Assembly (NCBI GenBank): GCA_024734495.1
Contig: JALMQS010000089.1
Span: 1,871,445-1,935,444, forward strand
Reading direction: 5' to 3'
Length of the DNA: 64,000 bases
Source of the DNA: Forficula auricularia
Taxonomy: Eukaryota; Arthropoda; Insecta; Dermaptera; Forficulidae
The notes under the pieces were generated by a model. That model saw nothing but the letters and a program-made list of their open reading frames with translations, was not told the DNA's origin and ran no database searches. This document shows positions 11,886 through 23,890 of the stretch, one piece after another (position 1 is the first letter of the stretch; each line of letters opens with the position of its first letter). The translations under genes and the position numbers were made by a program.

Positions 11886-12910
11886 AATATATTTCAAATA
11901 AATAAATAAAGAAAGAATAGTAATAAAATAGGTACTTTTTTGAGTAACATTTGGCAAATATAAATATATTTGGTTCGAAGTTAATGATAGTTGAAAAGTT
12001 GAAAAATAAAAGAAGAGGACACGAGGGTCAACTCGAAAAGCAATTTATACGTGAGGAAGAGAAGCGGAAGGACCGAAATACGGGAGTGTGGGGCGAAGAA
12101 AAGCCTGACTGAGGCGATAGCCAGATACGGAGCTGCTCCTGCCCACTATTTTGGCAAGCTAATCACATAAACATGAGGGAGGAATGGACGGCGAAAGGTT
12201 CTGGTGCTTTTGCGGTCACCGGGCATCGATCCAACAACCAACACTTCTTGCTACTTATAATCCACCCCTTCGTTCATTCCCTCCCCCAAAGTAATATACC
12301 TTCAACTTATAATTAAACTTCGAAACTTTGATGTTTCAATTTTTTTTTCTTTCTTTTCTTTTATAATTTTATATTTACAATTTTAATACTTAAGTGATAT
12401 TAAATTATTTCAAATTTCATATGAAAGTTAAAACACAACGCAGTGGTGCCCTTCTTGTTTCATGACTAACCCCCCCCCCCCCTAGTTTCATGAAAAGTAA
12501 CCACCACTAACTTCATATCATCACATCCAATGAAATTAACCCCCGTCCTCCATTACAAATGGACGAACCTACTCTAAAACACCCAGGTATTACTTGACCA
12601 TATAATGCTAATTTTGCAACAATTTTCAACCCCTTCCCGAAATTTCAATGATGAACTATGTGTCTTAACCATCTCCCTGTGGCCACCCCTGCATAACGGC
12701 TGTGCACCATCAGACTTTCATTTAGAACCTCCCTACCCTTTATATAATTCTCGTCTAATTTCCCCTCTGCAAATTAGTAATGCTGCCCAACAACATAAAA
12801 TCATAAACTTTCTTAAAACATTGAGATTTATATGTAACTACTTTCTAGAAAATGTATCTGATACAATTTGCCCCGATAATATTTTCTTTTTTTACAAAAA
12901 AGTTTTCGAA
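11886..12910. other. No gene supported; contains less AT-rich block
   Basis: Bases about 12010-12300 are richer in G and C and look unique in the window. The stretch at about 12630-12710 resembles bases 63858-63925 next to a PLE end, so it may be retroelement-derived. The open frame at 12605-12916 overlaps this and has no recognisable domain; I do not call it a gene. Confidence 0.45.
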
Positions 12911-13114
12911 AATTAAAAGTGCTTTTGCAACGAAATTTTCTCTGGAGAGAGACGGATTGGTAGAAACTTTAATTGAATGTAATGGAAGGCAGCCCAGAGG
13001 TAGTGAGGAAAGAAAAAATTAACACATGTAAAATACGGTGTAATTTATAGTGTTAATTTTTTCTTTCCTCACAACCTCTGGGCTGCCTTCCATTACATTC
13101 AATTAAAAGTGCTT
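12911..13114. mobile_element. Inverted-repeat insertion with 14-bp flanking repeats
   Basis: AATTAAAAGTGCTT occurs at 12911-12924 and again at 13101-13114, consistent with a target duplication. Between them, about 12977-13026 and 13052-13101 are complementary, with a 25-bp spacer. The left part contains CTCTGGAGAGAGACGGA, also present just upstream of the GIY-YIG relic at 35.3 kb, so the insertion may derive from that second PLE family. Confidence 0.65.
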
Positions 13115-16100
13115 ATTTTAAATTTTGATTCTGGAACTAGATTTCAAGATTTCCTTAGATATAAATATTTTATTTGCAGACTTTCTGATTGAATGTATAG
13201 AAAGAACTACGATTAAATATCTAAAAATTTACTAATTTCTCTTTATAAGAATTTTATAATAATACTAATTATCTACCCAAAAACAAATAAGTATTACATA
13301 CTTGTTTTACAATATTCATGATATTTCTTTTTGTAAGAATGTACTCGTATGTATTTACATATACGAGAAGCTATTTTCATGAATAAAATTTACGAAAAGT
13401 ATAGGTAATTAGAAGCTGACTATGAGGTAAAAAAATAATAAAGTTCTGATTTTTAAATACCAATCTTCATCTCGTATTTAAATTTTCTAAAATATTTATT
13501 ATTTCAGTAATTAAAACTTCTTGATGTTCTTAATGATTTAAAACAAAAATTCTGAACAAATAGAAATGAAAGATTATTATGCTATACCATTTTTGATTGT
13601 TTGTCTTGGTGGATATCATTATAGTATATTATTAAATAACAAAATCAGTAGAATTTTTTTTTCTTCAAATGTGGCCCGTGTAAGCCAAAAGACTGGATTG
13701 GACTGGAAGACTGATTTAGAGTTTTTTTTCAAAATATCTCACAAACGGTTAAAACTATTATAATAAAAAATGAGCGAATTTACCTCGTATAGTGAAGATT
13801 TATATTTTTAAAAATATTAATTATTTTATTAAAATGTCTGTTATGGATAGTGTGGTTGGATAGTGTATATTTTTAACCAGTAATAGGTGGTCATTACACC
13901 TGCAGAACTGTATTTGATTTTTCTAAATTTGCAATGGAATTTATTACAATTAGATGATTATTTATTAAATATTTATTTAAAAGCTATAACCTCTAAAATG
14001 TTGATATTTAATTAATTAGGAAAAGTTAAGTGAAAATCCCTTGACGAACACGCTAGTTTTTTTAAAAACAATCTTAAATCAATTGGGCATGTCTTGAATA
14101 CGTTTTTATTTTATATAAAATTATTTTGCATTAAATTATTTTACTTTCTGATATCTAATCAAGTAACGGGATTCTTTTCCCTTATCTCTGTTTTTTGCAG
14201 TGAAAAGCATTTAATTCATTTCGAGTCGAGCAGCCAGCGGGTCAAGTATGCATAATAGTTGTCTTTTTGTGCGTTTCGCGATTTGTGCATTTTGTTGACT
14301 ACTGCATTGTGGAGAGTTAAAACCATTATAGTATATTATTAAATAACAAAATCATGTACCTAGACAAGGTAAATATTTAAATAAAATTTTTTAATCTTTT
14401 GGATAATTTATTGATTCCAAAAATAAAAAACACCTCATATCTAAAAGTAATTAAATATATAAAATAATTTCTGATGCAGGAGACTCGGTTTCAAGCCCGG
14501 GCTCAGTGTATACAAATTTAACCGATCAAATTTCTGGCCCTTACACTAATTTAAATATACTTCCACAGACACTTAAACACATACATAAATGACGTGAAAT
14601 AATTTATTAATTGTTTTTTGTATTAAATGAATTTACTTAATTCTTTTTATAAAGCAATTTGAAAATGTTTGTGTGAATTCAACACTCCCAGGCTCGCCCG
14701 TGAGGACAAGCTTAGCCCTCTAGGGCGTAACAAGTAAAAGATGTGGCTTTTAACAATGAATAAATTTCTTTACATGAAGGCATTTTGTTTATAATTGAAA
14801 TTTTTTCTTTGTCAAGGACCATATTTTTTTATCTGTTAAATTGTAGATATTTTCTTTTGGAAATGTAATTCAATGGATGGAAAAACATCTTTTTTATTCT
14901 CTTAAAAATCGACGCCCCTTCTTTCCGTGATTAAAAAGACCTCAAAAGAAGTTTATAACCACCCCTTCTTGTCTACATAAGGAGATTCAGGGCTTATTAT
15001 CATTTTTATAAGAAAATTCTTCAATTTTTACCATCGAATCATTGATGCATTAAATATTTATTACCGAAGTTTGAAGTTGATCGTCTGTCTCATTACCGAG
15101 AAATAAATTATTGAAAATTGTCCTTTTAGCATGGAAGTAAATGGGCCGAGCTTTTAAAAGGGGTATACTTAACTTCTATACAAATTATACCATTTTCAAC
15201 AAATTTATACAGATCAATAATTCAACTTTTATGAATCGAATGATATATTTTTCAATAGATTTGACAGTCTAGTTAATTAGTTATTCATAAATGTAAAAAT
15301 AAAAAGTAGTTTGCAGCCAACAGAATATGACAAAAGCACTAGTAACTCTATTTGTTGAAGTCGTTTTTGTGTTAAATAAATGGTTTTATAATGAGAAAAA
15401 ATTTATCTCTATATTCTTTTTATTAATATTATCAAAACAAAGATTTTCATTCGAAATTAACCTAATTATTAACAATTTTTTTATTAAAAAATTTGGTATG
15501 CATACATTGTCACTCTGGAGAAATACAAAAGATTTTTTCGAAGATTAACAAGATAGATAAGTAGTCTCGAACTCCCTTAAACAGTGCTTTGCTCGTCTAG
15601 TGATAGAATTTTTTCATTGAAAAATTTGGAAGAATTGAGGAAATAATTCCCCTTCATGTAAGATAAAATTCTAATAAATATAAAAAGTTACTGGATTGTA
15701 TCTAAATATACGGAAATTCTTGCAATTTTCTTATTAAAAAAAAAAAAAAAACATCTATTTCCGGCGCCATTATCTGATGTTAATGTGGGATTCAAACAAA
15801 AAATAACGATGATTTATTTGTTTATTTCGCTCGCTGACACATGATAACGGGGTAGGTTGTAGAGCTGTAAGGCTGTAGGGAATCCATGATGAAAGGAAGA
15901 TTAAAGTTTTTTTTTCAACGTTTTTTACTCTTCGTTTTCATTCTAGTTGTATGTATTTTATATTAATAAAAAAACAAACGAACAAAAATTTTAATATCGC
16001 TACATATATATACTTGACATGGAAAACAAATCGATGATGCATGATAACCTACACCTCAACTTGTGCAAAAAACAAAAACATCTTATTACTTTATTAAATT

Positions 16101-16585
16101 CAAATTGGAGTTTGTTAAAGTTTTAAATTTATAAAGAACACAATTTATTTATTTATTTTTTAATTAAAATTTATTAAAGCGCTACAGAGTAGCTAGCCAT
16201 GATTATTTTTTTAATTAAATTGGGTTCTATTAGTTTCATCACTTCTTAAAATTAGTAATTCATCATATTTCATGAATATTTTTATTTTATTTTTAGAAAT
16301 ATGTTCAAAATAAATTTTATCTCCATTTCATTAGGTTTCCTTTATCGTTTTAAACAATATAATATTAAATTGAAATCCGAACTATTTGTAGAAAGGGTTC
16401 ATTTGATTAACATCAGTAAAATGCTCAAAAAACTCCCTAATATCCGAGCTCATTATATAATATTATTATAATAAAATAGTATCTTTTTTTGTGATCAAAG
16501 AATTTGTAATATGTACTTTGTACTTATAATGAAAATAAATTAAATTAAATTCAAAGAGCAATTTCAAAGATATCTATGATATTAT
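13115..16585. other. No gene; scattered repeat traces
   Basis: About 13715-13860 is a diverged relative of the repeat at 53.95-54.15 kb, sharing the TCTCACAAACGGTTAAAACT-like phrase and AAAATGTCTGTTA. A ~30-base exact direct repeat beginning ATTATAGTATATTATTAAAT lies near 13618 and 14325. The stretch 14200-14310 is less AT-rich but unrecognised. The frame at 15327-15548 is AT-rich with no domain. Confidence 0.5.
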
Positions 16586-16589
16586 TAGA

Positions 16590-16765
16590 ACCAGCTGCGA
16601 AGCCCGCCTTTGACTCTGATATTCCCCCTCCCCTTCCCCCAGCTTTTTAGTATTTTTGTTTGAAAATTTTAGATTTTAAATTATTTTTTCATTCCCCCGT
16701 ATTTATTTAACGCCAAACGAGATCGCGCCGTCCTCATCGCATAAGCCAATTATTGTTATAGATTT
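16590..16765 (+). repeat. Short dispersed repeat, copy 1
   Basis: Resembles 22620-22821 (+) and 49635-49830 (-). The copies share the CCAGCTGCGAAGCCCGC-like left part, TTTGAAAATTTTAGATTTTA and a right part containing CGCCGTC followed by AAGCCAATTATT. About 180-200 bp long and non-coding. The class is unknown; no inverted ends are obvious. Confidence 0.7.
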
Positions 16766-17477
16766 TTGAATTTTTCCGTATTGAATTGATTTATTTTCAT
16801 ATTTTAAAATAATTTCAATTAATTAAAAATAAATCTTTAGTATAAGATTTATTTTTAAGTGTAAATAGATCTGAAACTATATTATTTTATTTTTTTGTTT
16901 TAACCAAAATATAATTCGATCTTAAAATCGGGGTAAATTCCCAATATTTATACTCAATAGGTGAAGTGCGCATGGTGTATATATTACGACAATACCCACG
17001 ATAACTAAAAAGAAAGATAAAGTAAAAAAAGACTGAAAATTAATAGAAAATTTTTTCTTATGCCAAAATATTTGTAAATAATTTTAAAACGAAGAAATAA
17101 TTATATTTTTGGCTTTCTTGCATCAGGATATGAGACTGAAAAACCAAAAAATTAATCGAATATTTTAATCTTGAACGGCAATAGGCATAGTGTTTGAAAA
17201 AACCTGACATTGTGCAATGTGTACGAAATTTTGTAATAATAATTCGCAGCATCTTTCAACTCTCTTTGTTGACATAGAAATTGCTAAATCTTAAAAAAGA
17301 TCACAAGTAGGTCTACTAAAGCTGTGCTGACCAAACCGCGGACCGTATCTGAGTGTATTTCTTCCAGCCCGGAAATAATTCTTACAGTAAGTATCTATTA
17401 AATTTTACTTTCATAATTTCCGCGGAAGCCATAGTAGCTTTATTCGTTTTGGGATTGGCGTGGGTGCCTTAAGTTTA

Positions 17478-19177
17478 CAGTGACTCTATAGAGGGAGTGG
17501 CGACACGTAGGCTCATCCGCCATTTTGAGTCGTATTTTAAGCTAAATAATATTAGGAAATTTAAGATAATATTATTATTATTATTACCTTTTATTTTTAA
17601 TTAAATAATCTATAATATGTTAAAATGGTAACAACCCATTTTCGCACATTGTTGAACAAAGAATCAAATTTAGAAGTATGTTTTTTTATGCATAGTAGAG
17701 TTAATAAATCTTAAATCTGAACTTTTTCATAATTTATTAATTTAATACCTTAAAAATAGGAAAGAGATTAACCAGACAAGCCAAATATAGAATAAATTTC
17801 GTAAAAATTAGTTTATTTTTCATATTTAAAGAGAAGCTGGCCTAATCCGGGATTATCTAAAGTCATTCGTGGTATATGAGCTTTAAGGCCCAGTTCTGAA
17901 TACAGTCAGGGGAGTGAGAATAGACAGGGTTCAAACACCCTCATTTAACAAAATAGAACATTATGATTGGCGATGTCCCTTAGAAGGGGTAGAAAACGAA
18001 GAATCGTATAAAACATAGCCTCCACCCACCGAGGAGACACGATTGGAAATGCATAAAAGGGCCAACACGAAGAAATATTGCTCTCTATATTATACCTCTA
18101 CCTATCTCTCTATTACTTTATCCAGCTCTCTATTACTTTATCCAGCTCTTATATTACACTCCCTATATTATACACTCTCTCTATTACTCTTCTCTATTAT
18201 TCCCTCTATACTCCATTATACTACCACGCTCTTATCATTGAAATTATCGCTCCGCATCTCTACACCACATTTACATCGCTATTCTTCCAATATTCACGGC
18301 GCCTACATCAACTCGATATCACGAGTATATTTCTTCTTCCTGGAGCCGTTTTAGCGGGCATTTGCATTCATCCACTTGCTAGCCCCTCCATTGGCACTTA
18401 TATCATTAGCACGATAGCTAATTAAACCGCACGGGCAAGAATATCTGTCCGGCTCTCGTGAAGACACCACGGAAGCTTATCAAAAAAGGCGAGACTCCTG
18501 GGACATTACGTACTCTTCGACGTGGCAGTCTACGGAACCGGAGCGAGAGGTGGCCACGGCACAGTTAGCGCTGTTTGAATTATTTGAACCGGTCAGCGCC
18601 TTCGAGAGCAAACGTAAATAATCACAATTTCTTTGAACGATCTCCGTTCACCCCTTAAAGCCATCAAATTATTTAATTCTTTCTGACTGTTAAATTCACA
18701 AAGGACCTTAATAAATCATATATTGTAAATTATATTCTTGATTATCTTTTACTGTTAAGAAAATTTCCCCATTCTCCTTTGCAGCTAGAATTCATTTAAG
18801 TATTTTTATTTTATTTTTGCCTATTTAAAATTATTTTTTTTTATTTTTTTTTGTAAATTCATTGCATCAGATTAACTTCAGTAACGTAGAATTTGAAACA
18901 TAAGAGTAAATTCAGTAGTTTATCAAACTAGTACAACGAGATACACTGAGTTACACACCACCACCACGTCGATAAAGGTTAGTATTCTCACACTCAGGAA
19001 TATTCCCCTTAAAAGTCCCCTTTCAGAACTAATTTCCATACCCCTCCAACCACATACCCTCCCTAACCCCATTGCAATGTGTAATAGAATGTGTTTAAAT
19101 ATTAATTTTCTTTAAATTTCCTAATATTCTTCAATTTGTAAAACGACACTCGCCACTCTCCCTATATATAGTGACTA
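17478..19177. mobile_element. Terminal-inverted-repeat element A
   Basis: The left end contains CTATAGAGGGAGTGGCGACA near 17485. An imperfect inverted counterpart, CGCCACTCTCCCTATATA, lies near 19151. Just inside both this and the adjacent element B is ATCCGCCATTTT, so A and B are probably related. No transposase is visible. The interior includes the promoter-like block at 17.9-18.7 kb. Superfamily unknown. Confidence 0.5.
17880..18740 (+). other. Transcription-unit-like block, possibly LTR-derived
   Basis: Less AT-rich than its surroundings, with a TATA-like GCATAAAAGG at about 18050 and AATAAA at about 18709, spaced as in an LTR or a short transcript. CT/TA-rich low-complexity repeats at about 18075-18230 create overlapping open frames that I do not believe are proteins. 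No duplicate LTR, primer-binding site or polypurine tract was identified, so a solo LTR is only a guess. Confidence 0.25.
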
Positions 19178-20768
19178 GATAACCATAGTGGCGACAATGG
19201 GTGAACTGTGTTCCTATTGGTCAAACGTGAAATCCGCCATTTTCAGGCTAAATTAGCATTGAGAAGGCCTGGTTTCTTCAGTTTATTGAGTGATTTAAAT
19301 TCAGTGAGTGCTTATATCGTTCTAATTTACTGGAAATATATTTAACTATCTACGTCTTATATATTGACTAATAGTTTTAAGTATAATAACTTTGCCATGG
19401 ACAATTAATCACATATATATATATATATATACCTAGTTTAGGCTTATAAAAATACAAAACACGATGAAAAATATAAATTTATTATCTAAGAGGTTTATTT
19501 AATTTGTTAAATTAAACTAGAAAATTAATTTTTATTTAACTTTGAATGTTAATTAAAATATTGAAATTAATACATGGTTTCATCAAATTTTCAGCACTCA
19601 AACATATCCAATTTTTGAGTCTCGAACATTATTTTTCTTAAATTAAATATTATTTTAACTAATCATAAGAATCAAAAAATTTATTTTAAAATAAAACATT
19701 TTGATCAGATTTATTATGTAAAAGTAGGTATGTATTTTTAAAAATTTGAAATGTCTTTCTGATACGTCATAGACATGTTTATTTGACGTACTTACTCAAG
19801 GGGTTAGAAATTTATAACTACAATAAAGAGTTCGAAAACTTGTGACTCATGTATCAAATGTGCAGGTTCAAAAACATTTGATAAAGCTGAATATTCACGG
19901 TTGGTCTATCTAAAATGTTTCAAAAAAATTCTTTATTTTATTGTAATTACAATACTTTTGAAACTTTTTTAAAGATGAAAAAAATATTCCGACAATTTAA
20001 TTTTGTTTTAGAACAAAATAATGTAGATATTAGAATTTTTTTTTAAACAATTCGACTCAATTAAAATAGATCATATTTTAGATTGACCACAATTTACAGT
20101 ACAAAACTAAATCCTGATTTTTAAATTTTAGATTAAAAATAGCAGGGGGAAAAAATGAATAAAAAAAAATGTATATGGGAGCAAATCAATGAGAAAGTAA
20201 AATAAATTTCTGCAAATATATTATATTTTGTTTAAAGAAACACATTAATGATTGTAACCTCTTTATTCTTATGTATTATATTTAATATTATTAAATATTC
20301 TTTTCATTTTGAAAATGTATTATGAATTAACTATGGGCTAGTTTTGTTTCATAAACTGTTTTCTTGTAAAGAGTCACAATAAAATGTATAAAAATAAAAT
20401 AAAAATTAGTATATTATTATATATTAGATTTAAATATTCATTGCTATCTATAAGATGCTTTTCAAAATACTAGTAGGTATATTTTATAAATAATAACAGT
20501 AAAATTAAAAAAAAAATTGAATTTGGCGCGGAAGTAATTTTGCATTTTTTTAATAAAAATAAGACTTTTAGACTATTTAAAATAATAAAAAATAAGGCAT
20601 GGAATTATATTGTACAAATACTAAAAAAAATTTCCTGTAATTATAACCAGAACTAATGAAAATGTGTGATTGAGGTTTATTTGCCTATCCAGCCCTAAGA
20701 AAGTTAGCCCATTAATGGCGTCGAAAAGTTCATTGTCGCCACTATGGTTATCTAGTCACTATATCCCT
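19162..20768. mobile_element. Terminal-inverted-repeat element B
   Basis: About 19165-19199 and 20731-20765 are perfect or near-perfect inverted repeats of about 35 bp, ending GTGGCGACAATG and CATTGTCGCCAC. The ~1.5-kb interior is AT-rich and non-coding. It abuts element A, sharing the TATATAGTGACTAG junction. To the right the terminus dissolves into CTATATAGT-type repeats. Confidence 0.75.
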
Positions 20769-20880
20769 ATATAGTGACTAGATAACTATATAGTCATATA
20801 GTTAACTATATAGTAAAACTATAACTATATAGTTAACTAACTATAACTATATAGTCATATATCCCTATATAGTCAAGTAC
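20766..20880. repeat. CTATATAGT-type low-complexity repeat
   Basis: Multiple overlapping palindromic runs of ACTATATAGT and similar, continuing from the terminus of element B. It probably expanded from the terminal TATAGTGACTA phrase by slippage. Confidence 0.8.
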
Positions 20881-21040
20881 TCCATCTGGTGTCACTTTTT
20901 TCAGCTGGAGCACTTCAGGTGTGCTCTAAGTTTGGTGCACTCTAAAACGCATGCATTTAGAGCACATGGTTATATTCGAATAACGACATTTTAAAAAAAA
21001 ATTATTATATTTATTATAGTTGAATAATTAAGAGTCTAGT

Positions 21041-21081
<41 letters not shown>

Positions 21082-21650
21082 GTTATTTATTTATATAATT
21101 TATTTATTTAATAATTATTTTAAATAAATAATATATTTACAAACAAATAATGAATACTTTTATGAAAAAATAATTTTCCATTCTAAAATTACTTCTCGAA
21201 AGTGATTCTGATAGTGAATCTTCCTAAAATTATTGGAAAATGCTATTAACTATAGCAAGAAAAGAAAAAAATGCTATAAAGTACTATAGTGAGTTTACTG
21301 TCATTCATTAGAGCGATGAAGAATTCAAAAGGCATTTTCGTGTGTCGAAAACCTGATCGATAGTTTGGCAAATCGCTTCTCAACAAGTAATTTTTTCTGA
21401 AACATTTTTCGGCCCTTCTATGTCTGTCCAAATTTAATTCAAGTAGAAGACAGTGTTTAATTATTCCCTTTATTATGACTATTATTATTATATAAATAAA
21501 TACAAATCTTTTATAAAAATCAATCTCCAAACACATTTTTATAAGACGTATGAATATTGTTTTTTATAAAAGATTTGCATTTATTTATATTTCAAAACAA
21601 TATAATATAATTATAATAATAATTTAATTATTTTCTTTCATTATAACCTT
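20881..21650. other. No gene; TA microsatellite
   Basis: A TA run lies at about 21043-21078. The minus-strand frame at 21246-21536 has no recognisable domain and is AT-rich; I do not call it. Confidence 0.6.
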
Positions 21651-21654
21651 CTTA

Positions 21655-21745
21655 TTAAAAATTTATTTTTCCAACAGAAGCAACTCTTTTATTGTCTCCT
21701 TTAATTTATAAAAATTCTGTTTCATTCGACAAAAATAAGCATTCA
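21655..21745 (+). mobile_element. PLE terminus fragment
   Basis: Matches the right terminus of the PLE at 32.79 kb and the short palindromes at 59.9 and 63.6 kb: CAACAGAAGC, then CTCTTTTATTGTCTCC, then AAAAATTCTG and finally TTCAATTTAATT. Only the outer end is present. Confidence 0.7.
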
Positions 21746-21957
21746 ATTTAATTTTTTTTATTATTAATCTAATAATAACAAATAAACGACTCAAAACAAT
21801 AATTTATATAAATAATTTAATAAAATAATAACGTACCTGGTCATTCATTATTCTAAATTAAATAAAAATAATATTAATGTAAAGATTTAAGCATCTTTTT
21901 TGAGTTTCTTTTTTTGAAAAAAGATGGAATTTTTTCAAAAATCAACCTAATTATTTA

Positions 21958-22200
21958 ATATTGAAAAGTGAATTTATTTTGTTTTGAAACAAATCAAAGA
22001 TTTTAGTAGAAATATTTTTACATTCACATCAGAGGTTTCGTCCCCTTGGGAATCGAACCCAAGCGCTAACTAAGCTTGCCGGGCTGTTAGTCAAACCCTA
22101 AGACAAATCTCTCTCCGATATGCAACACTGATGTGAAATGTAAAAATATTTCTACTAAAATCTTTGATTTATTTCCAATAAAATAAATTCACTTTTAAAA
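21958..22200 (-). mobile_element. Hairpin element with tRNA-like core, copy 1
   Basis: Arms at 21958-22032 and 22128-22200 are reverse complements over about 75 bp with few mismatches. The ~95-bp core, read on the minus strand, contains GGTTCGATTCC at about 22045-22055, a good match to the RNA polymerase III B-box/T-arm of a tRNA, flanked by CTTGG and CCAAG that form a short stem. The 5' (A-box) half of a tRNA is not convincing. The same arms-plus-core design occurs at 45.9-46.1 kb. Confidence 0.65.
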
Positions 22201-22619
22201 ATAATATATTCAAGTTTAAAACAGACTATATAAAAAATCGGTGTTTTGAAATTCAAAATAGTGCGAAGCTTTCTAAGGGCGCCCTAAAGTGACCATGCTC
22301 AATGAGCATATGCACTTGGTGCACGCCTCAAGAAGGCCCACAACGATCTCAAAACGAATAGGCTGGGGCACCCCAAGTCGGTTGGGAATCCTAAAGGAAT
22401 ATGGTTTAGTGACTTGGGGCTAACTTAAGGACGCCCAAAGCACTCAAAACTAATATAGCTAGTAGTTACATCAACTCCTGGATTGGTCTGGATTCTGCAT
22501 TGTCACATATTATCCTCAGAATTTCCATTACAAAAATGGAAGATGACTTTATTTTTCTTCAAAAACCACACCCTTCTTATTGAAATGCACATTTTAAAAT
22601 AAAATTAGAAATTATGTGT
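22201..22619. other. Unrecognised, partly less AT-rich sequence
   Basis: Bases 22265-22450 are richer in G and C than their surroundings and resemble no other part of the window. No coding or terminal features are supported. Confidence 0.4.
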
Positions 22620-22821
22620 AACCAGTTGTGAAACCTGCTTTCGACGAGCATCTTGCTGGCCAGGGGGCTTGTTTGAAAATTTTAGATTTTAAATTATTTT
22701 TAAATTCCCACAAATTTATTAAACGCATCGCTTAAGCACGGCCAATCACTGACCTCCATTCGATCTCTTTAGCAAATCAGAGAGATCACGCCGTCGTCGG
22801 TGTCCCGTTAAGCGCTTTATA
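22620..22821 (+). repeat. Short dispersed repeat, copy 2, interrupted by mariner
   Basis: Second copy of the repeat at 16590 and 49635(-). Its right end is cut at the TA dinucleotide 22820-22821 by the mariner. The sequence resuming after the mariner (TAATAATAGATA, from 24006) fits the terminal AATTATTATTA-like end of the other copies. Confidence 0.7.
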
Positions 22822-22912
22822 TTAGGTTGATGCATAGTTATGGAACGTTTTTTAAAAATATTTTTATTCAGCAAAAACAATAATAAAATTTAACAAAAAC
22901 ATGTTTAAATGA

Positions 22913-23890
22913 TTATTCGGGAACGTATTCACCATCTACTTCAATAACTGCTTCCCATTTGCTTGGCAGTCGGTCAATTCCACGGGCGAAGAAGTCACGA
23001 TTCTTGGAGGCAATCCACGCTTTGACATCGGCCACCAAATCATCCAAATCGTCGTAGATCTTAGTCTTTTGCAAGTTTTTCAAAGAGCGGTTGATGTGAT
23101 AGTCCGTCGGTGCTTCGGTCGGTGAGTACGGCGGATGTGGTGGTAGATCCCAGCCCTTATTGGCGATGAATTCGACGACCCGGCGCTCAACATGTGGACC
23201 TGCGTTATCGCGATGGAACACGATGTGGTTCGGTCTTTGCCTCGATTGCACCGTGAAGACGGTCAAGCTGTGCCAGGTAGACGCAAGGGCGGATCCAGGA
23301 ATTTTTTATGGGGGGGGGGGTGAATGTATATAAGGTGCCCGATGTATATAAGATCTACTTTTTATCTCGGAAGTGTGTCGCGATCGAATTGTCCAAGCGG
23401 GGGGGGGGTCAGAGACGCCCCCCCCCCACACACACACAACATAGAACTTTATTTTCAATTTTAAAATTTTTTTAAAAATAAATGTTTTTTTTACAAAAAA
23501 ATTTTTGCCAGGCACGGGCCTCTATGGGGGGGCGGTCGCCCCTCCGCCCCCCCTGGATCCGCCCTTGGGTAGACGTCGCTGTTTATGTTGAATTACCGCT
23601 TGCCGTTTTTGTCCAGGATTCGCCATTGTTGCTGTTCATCTTTCATCCTCTTCCACGGCTGTCAGAAGTGCCTGATCATCAAAATCCGATGGCCGACCTC
23701 TTCCTTCTTTATCCTCCAAACTAGACTCACCTGATTTGAAACGGGCAAACCACTTCCGTACTGCACTATCAGTAATTGTTCCTTCGCCAAAAAGTTCGTT
23801 GAGATCGCGAAATGGCTGTGCTGCCTTCCATCCTTTCTCGTAGTGGTAAAGCAAAATATGACGAATATGAATATGGTTTTCGACACGCAT
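22913..23890 (-). pseudogene. mariner transposase, broken
   Basis: The N-terminal part (23890 down to about 23580) starts MRVENHIHIRHILLYHYEKG and continues through FRDLNELFGEG and RKWFARFKSG to GRGRPSDFDDQ, the helix-turn-helix DNA-binding region of mariner transposases. The C-terminal part (about 23275 to 22913) contains FHRDNAGPHV and HPPYSPTEAPTDYH, giving 34 residues between the second and third catalytic aspartates (DD34D), and ends DGEYVPE. The first catalytic aspartate and the WVPHEL linker region are missing through internal deletion, and a hAT MITE sits at the junction. It cannot encode an active enzyme. The HPPYSP motif has TEAPTD where DLAPSD is usual. Identification is firm; clade assignment is not attempted. 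Confidence 0.93.
23284..23567. mobile_element. hAT-type MITE nested in mariner
   Basis: Perfect 16-bp terminal inverted repeats, CAAGGGCGGATCCAGG at the left and its complement at the right, are flanked by an exact 8-bp target duplication GGTAGACG (23276-23283 and 23568-23575). Eight-bp duplications and CARGGGCGGATC-type ends are characteristic of hAT elements. Inside both ends are long G or C runs. The 284-bp length leaves no room for a transposase. It interrupts the mariner, so it inserted later. Confidence 0.93.

Noticed and set aside
12605..12916. 103-residue open frame as a host gene
   Set aside because: No recognisable domain, and part of it resembles sequence beside a PLE end at 63.86 kb.
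18043..18425. Two overlapping open frames of 103 and 115 residues
   Set aside because: They are produced by CT/TA low-complexity repeats (LSLYY- and ITLSSS-like strings) and overlap in different frames; no protein family is recognisable.
17880..18740. Confident solo LTR
   Set aside because: TATA- and AATAAA-like sites exist, but no second LTR, TG...CA boundary with target duplication, primer-binding site or gag/pol remains were found.
22040..22060. A genuine tRNA gene
   Set aside because: Only a T-arm/B-box half is visible; acceptor, D-arm and anticodon arm do not form, and the sequence lies in a hairpin element.
23306..23724. Open frames in the 23.3-23.7 kb block
   Set aside because: They read through the G/C runs of the hAT MITE and the wrong strand of the mariner; the supported coding strand is minus.
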